A stretch of 32,233 nt of DNA from Herminiimonas sp. (GCA_027310305.1 DAIDBD010000057.1:1-32233), one strand, 5' to 3'; counted from the stretch's first letter, positions 1 through 8,483 are shown. Made by a program: numbers and translations. Notes: a model not told the origin generated them from the sequence alone.

Positions 1-1116
1 CGCGGTCACGGCAATCACGCCGGTACAGTTTGCCGGCGTACCTACGGTGGTCGTTCCAGCATTTCCGGAAGCCGCCACGATCACTTTGCCTGCGTTGACG
101 ATGTCTGTCACCGCTGTTTGCATGGAAACCGAACATGCGCCAACGCCTCCCAGGCTCATGTTGAGCACCTGCGCCGCATTGGCGTTTGCCGGCACGCCGG
201 TTACGGCCAAGCCTGCCGCCCAGCGCATGCCGTCGATGATATCCGACATAAGGCCGCCACACTTGCCCAGCACGCGCACCGGCAATATTTTGACATTCGG
301 CGCAACGCCGGTTCCGCCATTGCTATTGTCCATCAACGCGGCAATGGTGCCTGCGACATGCGTACCGTGCCAGCTGGAATTTTTTGCAAGCGTGCCTGCT
401 CCGCATTCGCCCGCTGCAACCCAATCGCCCGGGTCAAGCGCTTCGGTATCCCGCCCATTGCCATCGTTGGCTCGTGTTGGATCGGTAATGAAATCATACC
501 CTTGCAAAACAGTGCCAAGATCCACATGCTGAAGATAGCCGGTATCAATTACAGCAACATTGATGGTATTACTTCCCAACGTGGTATCCCACGCACCAGG
601 CAGGTTGGCGCCGCCCATGTTCGCGCCTGCGGGAGAAAAATAATGCCATTGGGAAGCATAACCAGGATTGGTAATGGCGTTCGGCGTAAAGGTCGGCTGC
701 AAAATGCGATCCGGCTCCGCCAACTCGACGCTGTAATCATTGCGCATCAAGCGCTCCGCAATGACGCGCGCTTCCGATAGCGTGACCGGTTGGTCCAGCC
801 TGACGACATGCGCACCGCCCGACATCGGACGTACCACGGTCAGCGGGACGTTGGCTGTTTGCGACAGGCTGCTCGCATCGTGGGCGTCCAGTGCGCGCGC
901 CAATTTGCCGCCGGCCTGTACGCGCGATTTGATGATCAGGCGCGACACCATTTCTTCCGCAGGCGCGCTTGCTGCATTCGCGATGCGCAAAGCCGAACCG
1001 GCCGGCAACTTCGAAAATCCCGCCGAATTGGCCGGCGCCGCTGTGGCTACCGCAGTAACCAATGCTGCCGTCGCGGCAATGCCGAGCAATGTGCGACGCA
1101 CTGTTTTAATCATCAT
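1..1116 (-). CDS. S8 (subtilisin-family) serine protease, exported, C-terminus cut by window edge
   Basis: Reading the minus strand gives an open frame of 372 codons that leaves the window without a stop. It starts with a signal-peptide-like N-terminus (charged MIKTVRR, then an Ala/Leu/Val stretch to about residue 27). A propeptide-like region follows at about 55-140, with LIIK at 60-63, RPMSG at 96-100 and SVEL at 129-132. The catalytic domain then shows the Asp motif VIDTG (Asp191), the His motif HGTHVAG (His250) and the oxyanion Asn region AASGN. The catalytic Ser motif (GTSMA type) should lie beyond position 1. The ATG at 1116 is chosen because AGGA lies 8 nt upstream; in-frame ATGs at 1125 and 1113 are alternatives. 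Subtilases of this type are secreted and mature by removing the propeptide. The gene follows the small lipoprotein gene on the same strand after 88 nt, so the two are probably co-transcribed. Confidence 0.93.
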   Translation of the reverse strand, partial: MMIKTVRRTLLGIAATAALVTAVATAAPANSAGFSKLPAGSALRIANAASAPAEEMVSRLIIKSRVQAGGKLARALDAHDASSLSQTANVPLTVVRPMSGGAHVVRLDQPVTLSEARVIAERLMRNDYSVELAEPDRILQPTFTPNAITNPGYASQWHYFSPAGANMGGANLPGAWDTTLGSNTINVAVIDTGYLQHVDLGTVLQGYDFITDPTRANDGNGRDTEALDPGDWVAAGECGAGTLAKNSSWHGTHVAGTIAALMDNSNGGTGVAPNVKILPVRVLGKCGGLMSDIIDGMRWAAGLAVTGVPANANAAQVLNMSLGGVGACSVSMQTAVTDIVNAGKVIVAASGNAGTTTVGTPANCTGVIAVTA

Positions 1117-1204
1117 TCTGAACATCCTGAAAGTTAAGCCACGCCAGGTTTTTGTAAATTTTTATGAATTACCCTAACTGCAGCCATCCTGGCTTTGGCA
1201 TGAA

Positions 1205-1558
1205 TCACAACGCTTTCATCTCCACATCCTGTTCCACCAATTCAACGGAGGAATGCTGTTGTAATTTTTTTTGTCCCTGTGAAAGGCCTTCCTTGTTTAT
1301 CGCGAATTGCTTGACTACACACGCGTCGCCCGACATGGGCCGAATGAATTCCAGAGAAATACGCGTTGTTGACGATAGATGGGCAATACCGGCTGAATTA
1401 CATGGAATCGTGCCGGGTTTGAACTTGATGATTAATTGCTGAGAGATTGATGCGGGCTGCGGAAGAATGTTATTTGCCAGTGGCTGTTGACATCCCGTTG
1501 CGACTGCCAATACTGCCAGACCGACTGTTTGCACGATCCGTTTAATAAAACCGCTCAT
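1205..1558 (-). CDS. Small lipoprotein resembling a free-standing S8 protease propeptide
   Basis: 117 residues. The N-terminus is a lipoprotein signal: basic FIKR, a hydrophobic stretch, then the lipobox ATGC with the lipidated Cys at 23 and Gln at +2, which predicts outer-membrane sorting. The mature part (about 95 residues) matches the propeptide of the downstream S8 protease: LIIK at 42-45 (60-63 in the protease), RPMSGxAxVV at 73-82 (96-105), and SVELxExD at 104-111 (129-136). There is no catalytic domain. Cys53 and Cys80 could form a disulfide; the protease propeptide lacks them. Stand-alone propeptide-like proteins (inhibitor family I9, such as yeast Pbi2) are known protease inhibitors, so inhibition or folding assistance of the neighbour is a reasonable inference. 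The start at 1558 has no clear Shine-Dalgarno, but it is the only ATG that gives the signal peptide. Confidence 0.8.
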   Translation of the reverse strand: MSGFIKRIVQTVGLAVLAVATGCQQPLANNILPQPASISQQLIIKFKPGTIPCNSAGIAHLSSTTRISLEFIRPMSGDACVVKQFAINKEGLSQGQKKLQQHSSVELVEQDVEMKAL

Positions 1559-1593
1559 GAGATGTTTGCCAAAGCAATAGTTTATGTTGGGAA

Positions 1594-1622
1594 AATTTAA
1601 CAGTCGCGGGGGGTTTCTTCAA
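1594..1622 (-). promoter_or_regulatory. Probable sigma-70 promoter for the lipoprotein-protease pair
   Basis: On the minus strand, TTGAAG (1622-1617) and TAAATT (1599-1594) are separated by 17 nt, placing a transcript start about 28 nt before the lipoprotein ATG. The surrounding 1559-1790 gap is distinctly AT-rich compared with the coding DNA. The match is moderate, so this is a prediction only. Confidence 0.4.
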
Positions 1623-1790
1623 TATCTAAAAAAATTGGATAGGGGAAATGATACAAAAATGACATTTTCTGTATATTGCTCACAACAAAAAATTGGTGTA
1701 TTGCCATTAAACAGGATGCCAACCTGCACAACTAAAAACTCACTTCTGTTTTTTATTTCGCAGCATTTATCAAACGCTGGTCGGCCCCCG

Positions 1791-2681
1791 CTACTGCTTC
1801 GGCACGTGATGCTCTATCCAGATCAGCATATCCTGCCAGATGCGCCGCACTTCCTTATCGGGCGGCATCGCCAATGCATTGGGCAACTCTATCGTGATGA
1901 CGGGAATGTTCTTGTATTTGCCGCTGTAGTTTCCCAGCGAACCGGGATAGACGCCGACCCGGTTGATCAGCAACCTCCCGAATCGAGTCGGCGCAGGCGC
2001 GGGGCCGTCAAAATCGAGCACCCCGAACGGGGCATGCACCGAGATGATCACATGCGGCTGAAACCGCTCCATTTCTTCATGCAGCCAGCGGGTTTCAGGT
2101 TCGGAAAGCGGCGCTTTTCCGGGAAAACGCCGAGGATCGCTTTTCGTTATTTTCTTCCAGTAACGAGGCGCGTTCTGATGCCAGCCGGGCGTCGGGAAAT
2201 TACGGTTCAGATCAACGCCGTTGGCATTCATGCGTTTCGGCCTGGGCGCCAGCAAGCCATCCGGATTAACCACCGGCACCACACTCCATTGAAATTGCTG
2301 GGCCGCCGGCGCTTGCATGAATTGCAGCCACTCGAACACGATCGATGAAGCGGTCAGTTCGTCGCCGTGTATGCCTCCCAGCAACAGAATCCGCGTGGGC
2401 CGATTGTTGATGCCGACATTCCCGGCCGCAGGAATCCGGCGCGCCAGAATCGGGAAACCCTTGAGCGATACCGCACCGGTCGGCGCAAGAGCGCTGGTTC
2501 GGCAGGTCGCCGCCGAAATTCCAGGCAAACGCACTGCCAATCGCTCGCACCAGTCCGCTTGCCGCCGCGCATCGGCGGGATTGCCGAAAGCGGGCATCAT
2601 CACGCAAAAGACGAGTCCGCCAACCGCCGATGCGCGTGCGGCAAATGCGATCGCATCGATCATCGGCGCCAGATGCCGCAT
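1791..2681 (-). CDS. Exported M14-family zinc carboxypeptidase (MpaA-like murein peptide amidase or related)
   Basis: 296 residues. The Zn-binding and catalytic set of family M14 is visible: HGDE (His105, Glu108), the substrate-carboxylate region with NxNGVDLNRNF (about 152-162), the third Zn ligand in SVHAP (His216), and the catalytic Glu in TIELPNA (Glu265). The first ~33 residues form a hydrophobic export signal (VGGLVFCVMMPAFG), with Met7 as a possible alternative start. This points to periplasmic or secreted action. Small M14 enzymes such as MpaA remove diaminopimelate-containing ends from murein peptides during wall recycling, although MpaA itself is cytoplasmic. Substrate specificity here is therefore open, and a general secreted carboxypeptidase is the alternative. 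It stands alone between metK and the lipoprotein gene, all on the minus strand. Confidence 0.85.
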   Translation of the reverse strand: MRHLAPMIDAIAFAARASAVGGLVFCVMMPAFGNPADARRQADWCERLAVRLPGISAATCRTSALAPTGAVSLKGFPILARRIPAAGNVGINNRPTRILLLGGIHGDELTASSIVFEWLQFMQAPAAQQFQWSVVPVVNPDGLLAPRPKRMNANGVDLNRNFPTPGWHQNAPRYWKKITKSDPRRFPGKAPLSEPETRWLHEEMERFQPHVIISVHAPFGVLDFDGPAPAPTRFGRLLINRVGVYPGSLGNYSGKYKNIPVITIELPNALAMPPDKEVRRIWQDMLIWIEHHVPKQ

Positions 2682-2728
2682 GAAAAAAGCATGCTCACAC
2701 TTGCGCCTTGCATGCGTCGGCCATGTCG

Positions 2729-3892
2729 CTAAAACCCGGCGCTGGCGCGCAAAGCGGCGGCTTTATCGGTGCGCTCCCAAGTGAATTCCGGCTCTTCCCG
2801 GCCGAAATGGCCATACGCTGCGGTCTTTTGGTAAATCGGACGCAGCAGGTCGAGCATTTGCACGATGCCTTTCGGACGCAAGTCGAAATGTTCGCGCACC
2901 AGTTCCGCGATTTTCTCATCGCTGATCTTGCCTGTGCCGAACGTGGTGACCATCACCGACGTCGGCTTGGCGATGCCGATCGCATAGGAAATCTGAATCT
3001 GGCAGCGCTGCGCCAAACCGGCCGCAACGATATTCTTTGCGACGTAGCGGCCGGCATAGGCGGCGGAACGATCGACCTTCGACGGGTCCTTGCCGGAAAA
3101 TGCGCCGCCGCCGTGCGGTGCCGCGCCGCCGTAGGTGTCGACGATGATCTTCCGTCCGGTCAGGCCGCAATCGCCTTGCGGTCCGCCGATGACGAAACGG
3201 CCGGTCGGATTGACCAGATAGCGGGTGTTTTTCAGCCACTCCTGCGGCACCACCGGCTTGATGATCATCTCGATCACCGCTTCCTCGATCGCCTTGTGCT
3301 CCATCTCGGGCGCATGCTGGGTGGACAGCACGATGGTGTCGATCGCGGCCGGACGGCCATCGACATATTTGAGCGTGACCTGCGATTTGGCGTCGGGACG
3401 CAGCCACGGCAGGCGGCCATCCTTGCGCAATTGCGACTGGCGCTCGACGATGCGGTGCGCATAGTGAATCGCCGCCGGCATCAGTTCCGGCGTTTCATCG
3501 CAGGCGTAGCCGAACATCAGGCCCTGGTCGCCCGCGCCTTGATCGAGGTCGAGACCTTTGCCTTCATCGACGCCCTGCGCGATGTCCGGCGATTGCTTGT
3601 CGTAGCACACCATGACCGCGCAGCTCTTGTAATCGATGCCGTAGTCGGCGTTGTCGTAGCCGATGCGCTTGATGGTGTCGCGCGCGACGCCGATGTAATC
3701 GACGTTGGCATGGGTGGTGATTTCGCCCGCCAATACCACCAGACCGGTATTGCACAGCGTTTCCGCGGCGACGCGCGCTTTCGGATCCTGCGCGAAAATC
3801 GCATCGAGGATCGCATCGGAAATCTGGTCGGAAACTTTGTCGGGATGACCTTCGGAGACGGATTCCGAAGTGAAGAGGTATTCGTGTGACAT
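2729..3892 (-). CDS. metK: S-adenosylmethionine synthetase
   Basis: 387 residues, the usual MetK length. It makes S-adenosylmethionine from methionine and ATP in the cytoplasm. Family signatures are clear: the N-terminal [13 protein letters not shown] (8-19, ATP-binding His16), the hexapeptide GAGDQG (119-124) and the glycine-rich loop [10 protein letters not shown] (261-270) followed by KVDRSAAY. The open frame extends upstream to 3922, but ATG 3892 is chosen because homologues begin [11 protein letters not shown] and because AGGAG lies 5-6 nt before it. It is divergent from the acyltransferase genes, with about 175 bp between the two starts. A promoter is visible in that gap. Confidence 0.98.
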   Translation of the reverse strand: MSHEYLFTSESVSEGHPDKVSDQISDAILDAIFAQDPKARVAAETLCNTGLVVLAGEITTHANVDYIGVARDTIKRIGYDNADYGIDYKSCAVMVCYDKQSPDIAQGVDEGKGLDLDQGAGDQGLMFGYACDETPELMPAAIHYAHRIVERQSQLRKDGRLPWLRPDAKSQVTLKYVDGRPAAIDTIVLSTQHAPEMEHKAIEEAVIEMIIKPVVPQEWLKNTRYLVNPTGRFVIGGPQGDCGLTGRKIIVDTYGGAAPHGGGAFSGKDPSKVDRSAAYAGRYVAKNIVAAGLAQRCQIQISYAIGIAKPTSVMVTTFGTGKISDEKIAELVREHFDLRPKGIVQMLDLLRPIYQKTAAYGHFGREEPEFTWERTDKAAALRASAGF

Positions 3893-3964
3893 ACAGGCTC
3901 CTGTTGAAAAAAGATAAACCAAGTCGCGGTCAATCTAATGAGCCTGCGACGCTTTAGCGAAATT

Positions 3965-3993
3965 TATATACCGCCTCGCAAGTTGTCTGTTAA
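3965..3993 (-). promoter_or_regulatory. Predicted metK promoter
   Basis: On the minus strand, TTAACA (3993-3988) and TATATA (3970-3965) are exactly 17 nt apart. This gives a leader of roughly 65 nt before the metK ATG. The -35 matches 5 of 6 consensus bases; the -10 is weaker. Confidence 0.5.
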
Positions 3994-4019
3994 CTCGGCG
4001 GGTAATGCTTTCGTGCTAT
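3990..4019 (+). promoter_or_regulatory. Possible promoter for the acyltransferase-dapF cluster
   Basis: TTAACT (3990-3995) and TGCTAT (4014-4019) are 18 nt apart on the plus strand, and the -35 overlaps that of the divergent metK promoter. A start near 4026 would lie downstream of the ATG at 4005, which supports translation from the ATG at 4068. The match is weak. Confidence 0.3.
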
Positions 4020-4067
4020 TTTACGCGTCTTGCAAAAAATCGGCAAAATTTCCTGATTCGGCCCTTG

Positions 4068-4928
4068 ATGCTCGTCCATTTATTTCGCCTGCTGTCCGGA
4101 TTGCCTTTGCCTGTGCTGCACGCATGGGGAAAAATGCTTGGCCGGCTGGTTTATATGGCATCGCCGTCCTATCGAAATCGGCTTGACCAGAATATCGAAC
4201 GCGCCGGATTCGCGTCATATCGACGCGCGGCAATAGCCGAATCCGGCAAAAACATTTTGGAGCTGCCGTTCATCTGGTGCGCACAGCCGCAACGGGTACT
4301 GCGCACCGCAACGGTTGAAAACTGGGCGCTGGCGCAAGCGGCGCTGGATGATAAAAAGGGCGTCATTTTTTTGACACCGCATCTAGGGTGTTTCGAAATC
4401 ATTGCGCAGGCGATCGCCGCGCAAACGCCGTTGACGGCGCTCTACCGGCCGCCGCGCAAGGCGGCGCTCAAACCGCTGATGGAGCAAGCGCGCGCCCGGC
4501 ATAATCTGTCGCTGGCGCCGGCCAATCTGGCAGGCGTGCGTACGCTTCTCAAAACGCTCAGGAAGGGCGGCGCGATCGGCCTGCTGCCGGATCAGGTGCC
4601 GCAGAACGGCGAAGGGATATGGGCTGATTTTTTCGGCAAACCGGCGTACACGATGACGCTACCGGCCAAGCTGCATCAAATGACCGGCGCACCGATCATT
4701 CTGTCCTATGCCGAACGGTTGCCGCATGGCGCAGGCTACCTGATTCGCTTCGTGCGTTTCGACGAGCCATGGCAGGAAACAATTGAGCAGCAAACCCGCG
4801 CGATCAACGCGGCGATGGAAAAACTGATTGCGCGCTGCCCGGCGCAATACTTTTGGAGTTATCACCGCTACAAGACGCCATCCGGCGTCGCGGCTGCGCC
4901 ATCGCATCGAGAAGAGGCGAACCCATGA
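4068..4928 (+). CDS. LpxL/HtrB-type lipid A acyltransferase (first of a tandem pair)
   Basis: 286 residues from ATG 4068. The LpxL/HtrB family transfers a secondary acyl chain from acyl-ACP to the lipid A precursor at the inner membrane. The catalytic HX4E motif is present as HLGCFE (His105, Glu110). Other family features are an N-terminal hydrophobic anchor (LFRLLSGLPLPVLHAWG), the RPP segment after the active site, the LLPDQVP block, and the C-terminal AQYFWSYHRYK. The frame is open back to ATG 4005, but MLVHLFRLLS at 4068 matches how family members begin. The stop overlaps the start of the second acyltransferase (ATGA), so the two are translationally coupled. Which acyl position it serves cannot be told from sequence alone. 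Confidence 0.9.
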   Translation: MLVHLFRLLSGLPLPVLHAWGKMLGRLVYMASPSYRNRLDQNIERAGFASYRRAAIAESGKNILELPFIWCAQPQRVLRTATVENWALAQAALDDKKGVIFLTPHLGCFEIIAQAIAAQTPLTALYRPPRKAALKPLMEQARARHNLSLAPANLAGVRTLLKTLRKGGAIGLLPDQVPQNGEGIWADFFGKPAYTMTLPAKLHQMTGAPIILSYAERLPHGAGYLIRFVRFDEPWQETIEQQTRAINAAMEKLIARCPAQYFWSYHRYKTPSGVAAAPSHREEANP

Positions 4929-5836
4929 GGCTGCTGCTCGGCATGATGTGGCTGCTGCACTGGCTGCCGCTGCCGCTGCTCGGCCGGCTCGGAAAAATCA
5001 TCGGCGCATTCCTGTTCATCGCGCTGCGTTCACGGCGGCGGATAACACTAACCAACCTGCGTCTCTGCCTGCCGGACCTTTCCGAGCCGGAGCGCCACGC
5101 CATCGCGAAACAGCATTTTCAAGCGTACGCGCGCAGCGTGCTGGAGCGCGGCATCCTGTGGTGGGCGCCGCGGGCGCGGCTCAGGAAGCTGATCGTCGTC
5201 GAGCCGCGCGTGCCGCTTGACGTCATCGCCTCCGGCCCGACCATTCTGCTGTGCCCGCATTTCGTCTGTCTCGACGTGGCCGGCGTCGCCGTGATGCTGG
5301 AGTCGCCGCTCTGTTCGATCTATACCAGCCAGCGCAGCCGCGTGTTCGACGATGCGCTGCGCAAAGGCCGCACGCGATTCCGCCCGATCAAATTATTTTC
5401 GCGCAGCGAAGGCATCAAGCCGATCATCCGCGCGATGCGTGAAGGCCTGCCTTTTTTCATGTTGCCGGATATGGATTTCGGCGCCAAGGACGCGGCATTC
5501 GTACCGTTTTTCGGCATTCCCGCGGCAACGCTGACCGCACCGGCGCGGATTGCCGCCACGACGCATGCGAAAGTCATTCCGGTCGTCGCCACGTTCCTGC
5601 CGGATTATCGCGGCTGGAAAGTGACGTTTCATCCGCCATGGGAAAATTATCCCGGCGGCGACGTCGTCGCGGCGACCCGGCAGATGAATGCGTTCATCGA
5701 AGCGCGCGCGCTGGAAGCGCCGGCCGAATATTTCTGGACGCACAAACGCTTCAAGACCCGTCCGCCGGGCTGGCCCAGCCTCTATGACCAAACCAGCGCC
5801 GATACGGGGCCGGACACGATCCCGCTGCAGGATTAG
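4925..5836 (+). CDS. LpxL/HtrB-type lipid A acyltransferase (second of a tandem pair)
   Basis: 303 residues. It is a second, clearly divergent member of the lysophospholipid/lipid A acyltransferase family. It carries an HX4D catalytic motif HFVCLD (His112, Asp117), an N-terminal membrane anchor ([20 protein letters not shown]), the LPDMDFG block and the C-terminal [13 protein letters not shown]. The start is ATG 4925, which overlaps the preceding TGA by 4 nt (ATGA) and has an AGAGG ribosome site. The frame extends back to 4853 inside the upstream gene, which is unlikely to be used. It probably adds the other secondary acyl chain of lipid A. It ends 17 nt before dapF. Confidence 0.9.
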   Translation: MRLLLGMMWLLHWLPLPLLGRLGKIIGAFLFIALRSRRRITLTNLRLCLPDLSEPERHAIAKQHFQAYARSVLERGILWWAPRARLRKLIVVEPRVPLDVIASGPTILLCPHFVCLDVAGVAVMLESPLCSIYTSQRSRVFDDALRKGRTRFRPIKLFSRSEGIKPIIRAMREGLPFFMLPDMDFGAKDAAFVPFFGIPAATLTAPARIAATTHAKVIPVVATFLPDYRGWKVTFHPPWENYPGGDVVAATRQMNAFIEARALEAPAEYFWTHKRFKTRPPGWPSLYDQTSADTGPDTIPLQD

Positions 5837-5853
5837 CGGCCTATAATGCAGGC

Positions 5854-6705
5854 ATGAAACTCAAATTCACCAAAATGCATGGCGCAGGCAACGATTTTGT
5901 CGTGATCGATGCGATCAACCAGCATATCGATTTCACGCCGGCGCAATGGCAATCGCTGGCCGACCGGCGCTTCGGCGTCGGCGCCGACCAGATGCTGGTG
6001 GTCGAGCGGCCGCAATCGGCCGGGGTCGATTTCCGTTACCGGATCTATAACGCCGATGGCGGCGAAGTCGAACAATGCGGCAACGGCGCGCGCGCCTTCG
6101 TCAGGTTCGTGACCGACAAGGGCTTGACCGGCAAGCGCGCGATCAAGGTCGAAACCCTGTCGGGAATCATCGAACCCGTGCTCGAAGCCGATGGCCGCAT
6201 CACGGTCGACATGGGTGCGCCGATTCTGGAACCGGCTCGCGTGCCATTCGATGCCGACGGCTTGCAGGGCAAGGCCGAAGGCGCCGATACGCTATGGCCG
6301 CTCGACGTCAACGGCAAGACGATCTGGGTCTCGGCGGTGTCGATGGGCAATCCGCATGCGGTGCAACTGGTTGACGACACCGATTCCGCGCCGGTGCCGG
6401 CGGATGGTCCGGCGATTGAAACGCACCCGCGCTTTCCAAAGCGCGTCAATGCCGGCTTCATGCAAATCATCGGGCGTCATCACATCAGGCTGCGCGTATT
6501 CGAGCGCGGCGCCGGCGAGACGCTGGCCTGCGGCACCGGCGCCTGTGCCGCCGTGGTGGCCGGCATGCGCCGCGACCTGCTGGACTCGCCGGTCAAGGTT
6601 GCGACGCATGGCGGCGAGCTGTCCATAGCGTGGGCGGGAAATGGCGCGCCGGTGATGCTGACCGGCCCCGCGGCCAGCGTGTTTGAAGGCGAGATCGACA
6701 TTTGA
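5854..6705 (+). CDS. dapF: Diaminopimelate epimerase
   Basis: 283 residues, normal for DapF. It converts LL- to meso-diaminopimelate for peptidoglycan and lysine synthesis in the cytoplasm. Both catalytic cysteines are in their motifs: Cys75 in [14 protein letters not shown] and Cys226 in [12 protein letters not shown]. The N-terminal [15 protein letters not shown] is typical. It starts at ATG 5854, where AGG sits very close to the start codon. A perfect TATAAT lies at 5842-5847. It follows the acyltransferases and precedes DUF484 and xerC, an order related to the dapF-yigA-xerC cluster of enterobacteria. Confidence 0.98.
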   Translation: MKLKFTKMHGAGNDFVVIDAINQHIDFTPAQWQSLADRRFGVGADQMLVVERPQSAGVDFRYRIYNADGGEVEQCGNGARAFVRFVTDKGLTGKRAIKVETLSGIIEPVLEADGRITVDMGAPILEPARVPFDADGLQGKAEGADTLWPLDVNGKTIWVSAVSMGNPHAVQLVDDTDSAPVPADGPAIETHPRFPKRVNAGFMQIIGRHHIRLRVFERGAGETLACGTGACAAVVAGMRRDLLDSPVKVATHGGELSIAWAGNGAPVMLTGPAASVFEGEIDI

Positions 6706-6804
6706 ATCACCGGCCGAATTACCGTCATAGTTGCAACGGTTGTCGGTTAAAATCCTCTCTCGATAGCAGCCGTTCCCATTCTTGATCTTTTGCGCAGACA
6801 ACAC

Positions 6805-7473
6805 ATGACTCTTCAATTCGATTCCGCTTCGGTTGCCCATTATCTGGCAAACAACCCGCATTTTTTTGAAGAACATCCGGAGCTCGTATCAAAGCTCAAA
6901 TTGATCAGCCCGCTGGGCGGACGCACCGTCTCGTTGCAGGAAAGGCAGATGGAAGTCTTGCGCGAAAAGATCAAGGCGCTGGACCTGCGATTGGCGGCAT
7001 TGATACGCGTGGCGCAGGAAAACGATGCGATTGCCGAAAAATTCCAGTCATGGACCCGTTCATTGCTGTTGGCGCGCAACGATGTCGATTTGCCGCATCT
7101 GCTGATCAACGGCCTGCAGACGATTTTTTCGGTACCGCATGCGACGTTGCGCATCTGGGGTGTCGCCGAAGCGTTTTCCCATACCTGGTTTTCCGCTGAC
7201 GTATCGGTCGATGCGCGGATTTTTTCGAATGGCTTGCACACGCCGTTTTGCGGCCACAACAATGATTTCGAGGCAGCGTCCTGGCTCGATGAGCCGTCCT
7301 CGATCCAGTCGATCGCGATGCTGCCGTTGCGTGCGGAAGCTGCAACCGATGCATTCGGATTGCTGGTGCTGGGTTCCCCCGATCCGGAACGTTTCACTTC
7401 CGACATGGCGACCGATTTTCTGACGAAGATCGGTGAAACCACCAGTGCGGCGCTGACCTGCCTGCTCGACTGA
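6805..7473 (+). CDS. DUF484 family protein (YigA-like)
   Basis: 222 residues. It matches the DUF484 family through the N-terminal block VAHYLANNPHFFEEHPELV (10-28) and the SLQERQMEVLREKI segment that leads into a coiled-coil-like helix. A GAF-like domain occupies the C-terminal two thirds. The biochemical function of the family is unknown. It is recurrently found between dapF and xerC, as here, and ends 13 nt before xerC. The frame could begin at a TTG at 6790, but ATG 6805 gives the conserved start MTLQFDS. It has no signal peptide or membrane segment, so it is probably cytoplasmic. Confidence 0.9.
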   Translation: MTLQFDSASVAHYLANNPHFFEEHPELVSKLKLISPLGGRTVSLQERQMEVLREKIKALDLRLAALIRVAQENDAIAEKFQSWTRSLLLARNDVDLPHLLINGLQTIFSVPHATLRIWGVAEAFSHTWFSADVSVDARIFSNGLHTPFCGHNNDFEAASWLDEPSSIQSIAMLPLRAEAATDAFGLLVLGSPDPERFTSDMATDFLTKIGETTSAALTCLLD

Positions 7474-7486
7474 ATCGCCGGCCTGC

Positions 7487-8446
7487 GTGAGCATCAGGGA
7501 CAATCAAATCCATATTGACGGTTATCTCGATAACCTGCGCACGCAACGCCAGCTGTCGCCGCACACCATTTCAAATTACGGCCGCGACCTGGCCGAATTG
7601 TCGGCACTGGCCGATCGGTCGGCGATCGCCGCGATCACGCATTTTCAGATTCGGAAATTTGCGTCGCAACTGCATGCGAAAGGTTTGAGCGCCCGCTCGA
7701 TCGCACGCAAACTGTCGTCATGGCGCGGGTTTTTCGATTGGCTGTCGGAGCAGACCGCGCTTGCATCGAACCCGGTCGATGGCGTCAAGGCACCGAAACG
7801 CGCGAAGCCGTTGCCGAAAGCGCTGGCGGCCGACGATGCGGTGCAACTGGTTTCCAAACATCACCCCGGAAAAAATGCGGAATCGCCTATGCAGCGATGC
7901 AATCGCGCGATGTTCGAATTGCTGTATTCGAGCGGTTTGCGGGTGTCTGAACTGGCCGGGCTGGATGCGCGCTATACGCAAGAATCCGGTTATGTATCAT
8001 CGGGCTGGATCGATTACGATGCCTGCGAAGTAACCGTCACAGGGAAGGGCAGCAAGATGCGCAGCGTGCCGATCGGACAGCCCGCAATGCGCGCCATCGC
8101 CGATTGGCTCGCATCGCGCGAAACGCTCGTCAAGCACGATCCGCACGATGGAAAATTCGCGCTGTTTCTTACCGGACGCGGCACGCGCATGTCGCCGCGC
8201 GTGGTGCAACTGCGGCTGAAAGCGCATGCGCAGGCACTCGGCATTCCGGTCGACGTCCATCCGCACGTGCTGCGCCATTCGTTCGCTTCGCATCTGCTGC
8301 AATCGTCCGGCGATCTGCGCGCGGTACAGGAAATGCTGGGCCATGCGTCGATTGCGGCGACGCAAATATACACATCGCTCGACTTTCAGCGATTGGCGCA
8401 AGTGTATGACGCGGCGCATCCGCGGGCAAAAAAACGCGGCGGGTAA
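7487..8446 (+). CDS. xerC: Tyrosine recombinase XerC
   Basis: 319 residues. With XerD it resolves chromosome dimers at dif. It has an N-terminal SAM-like core-binding domain (about 8-90) and a C-terminal catalytic domain. The full catalytic set is visible: Arg152 (SSGLRVSEL), Lys187 (TGKGSK), His260 and Arg263 (HVLRHSFASHLL), His286 (LGHAS) and the nucleophile Tyr295 (TQIYTSL). The start is GTG 7487. XerC rather than an integrase is supported by its position after dapF and DUF484. The stretch at about 125-136 (HHPGKNAESP) and the DARYTQESGYVSSG insert make it slightly longer than the ~300-residue norm. Confidence 0.95.
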   Translation: MSIRDNQIHIDGYLDNLRTQRQLSPHTISNYGRDLAELSALADRSAIAAITHFQIRKFASQLHAKGLSARSIARKLSSWRGFFDWLSEQTALASNPVDGVKAPKRAKPLPKALAADDAVQLVSKHHPGKNAESPMQRCNRAMFELLYSSGLRVSELAGLDARYTQESGYVSSGWIDYDACEVTVTGKGSKMRSVPIGQPAMRAIADWLASRETLVKHDPHDGKFALFLTGRGTRMSPRVVQLRLKAHAQALGIPVDVHPHVLRHSFASHLLQSSGDLRAVQEMLGHASIAATQIYTSLDFQRLAQVYDAAHPRAKKRGG

Positions 8447-8464
8447 ATATGGGCAACCCATGTT

Positions 8465-8483
8465 TTTGCAACTCAATTGCAAA
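8465..8483. promoter_or_regulatory. Perfect 7-5-7 inverted repeat, likely operator of the Fur/Zur-type gene
   Basis: TTTGCAA-CTCAA-TTGCAAA is a perfect inverted repeat centred 46 nt before the ATG at 8520. Its left arm contains TTGCAA (8466-8471), which sits 18 nt upstream of a -10-like CATAAT (8490-8495). A bound repressor would therefore cover the -35. This fits autoregulation by the Fur-family protein encoded next. Identification as a Zur or Fur site is inferred from position and symmetry, not from a consensus match. Confidence 0.55.

Noticed and set aside
47-1177. Several overlapping plus-strand frames
   Set aside because: They are shadows of the S8 protease gene, whose reading frame on the minus strand carries the Asp and His catalytic motifs.
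2708-3889. 393-codon plus-strand open frame opposite metK
   Set aside because: It is the antisense shadow of metK in GC-rich DNA; it has no domain, and metK signatures occupy the other strand.
3893-4004. SAM- or SAH-type riboswitch before metK
   Set aside because: The leader has GAGG and AGGCTC fragments that recall SAH aptamers, but the required stems do not form and SAH switches normally precede ahcY, not metK.
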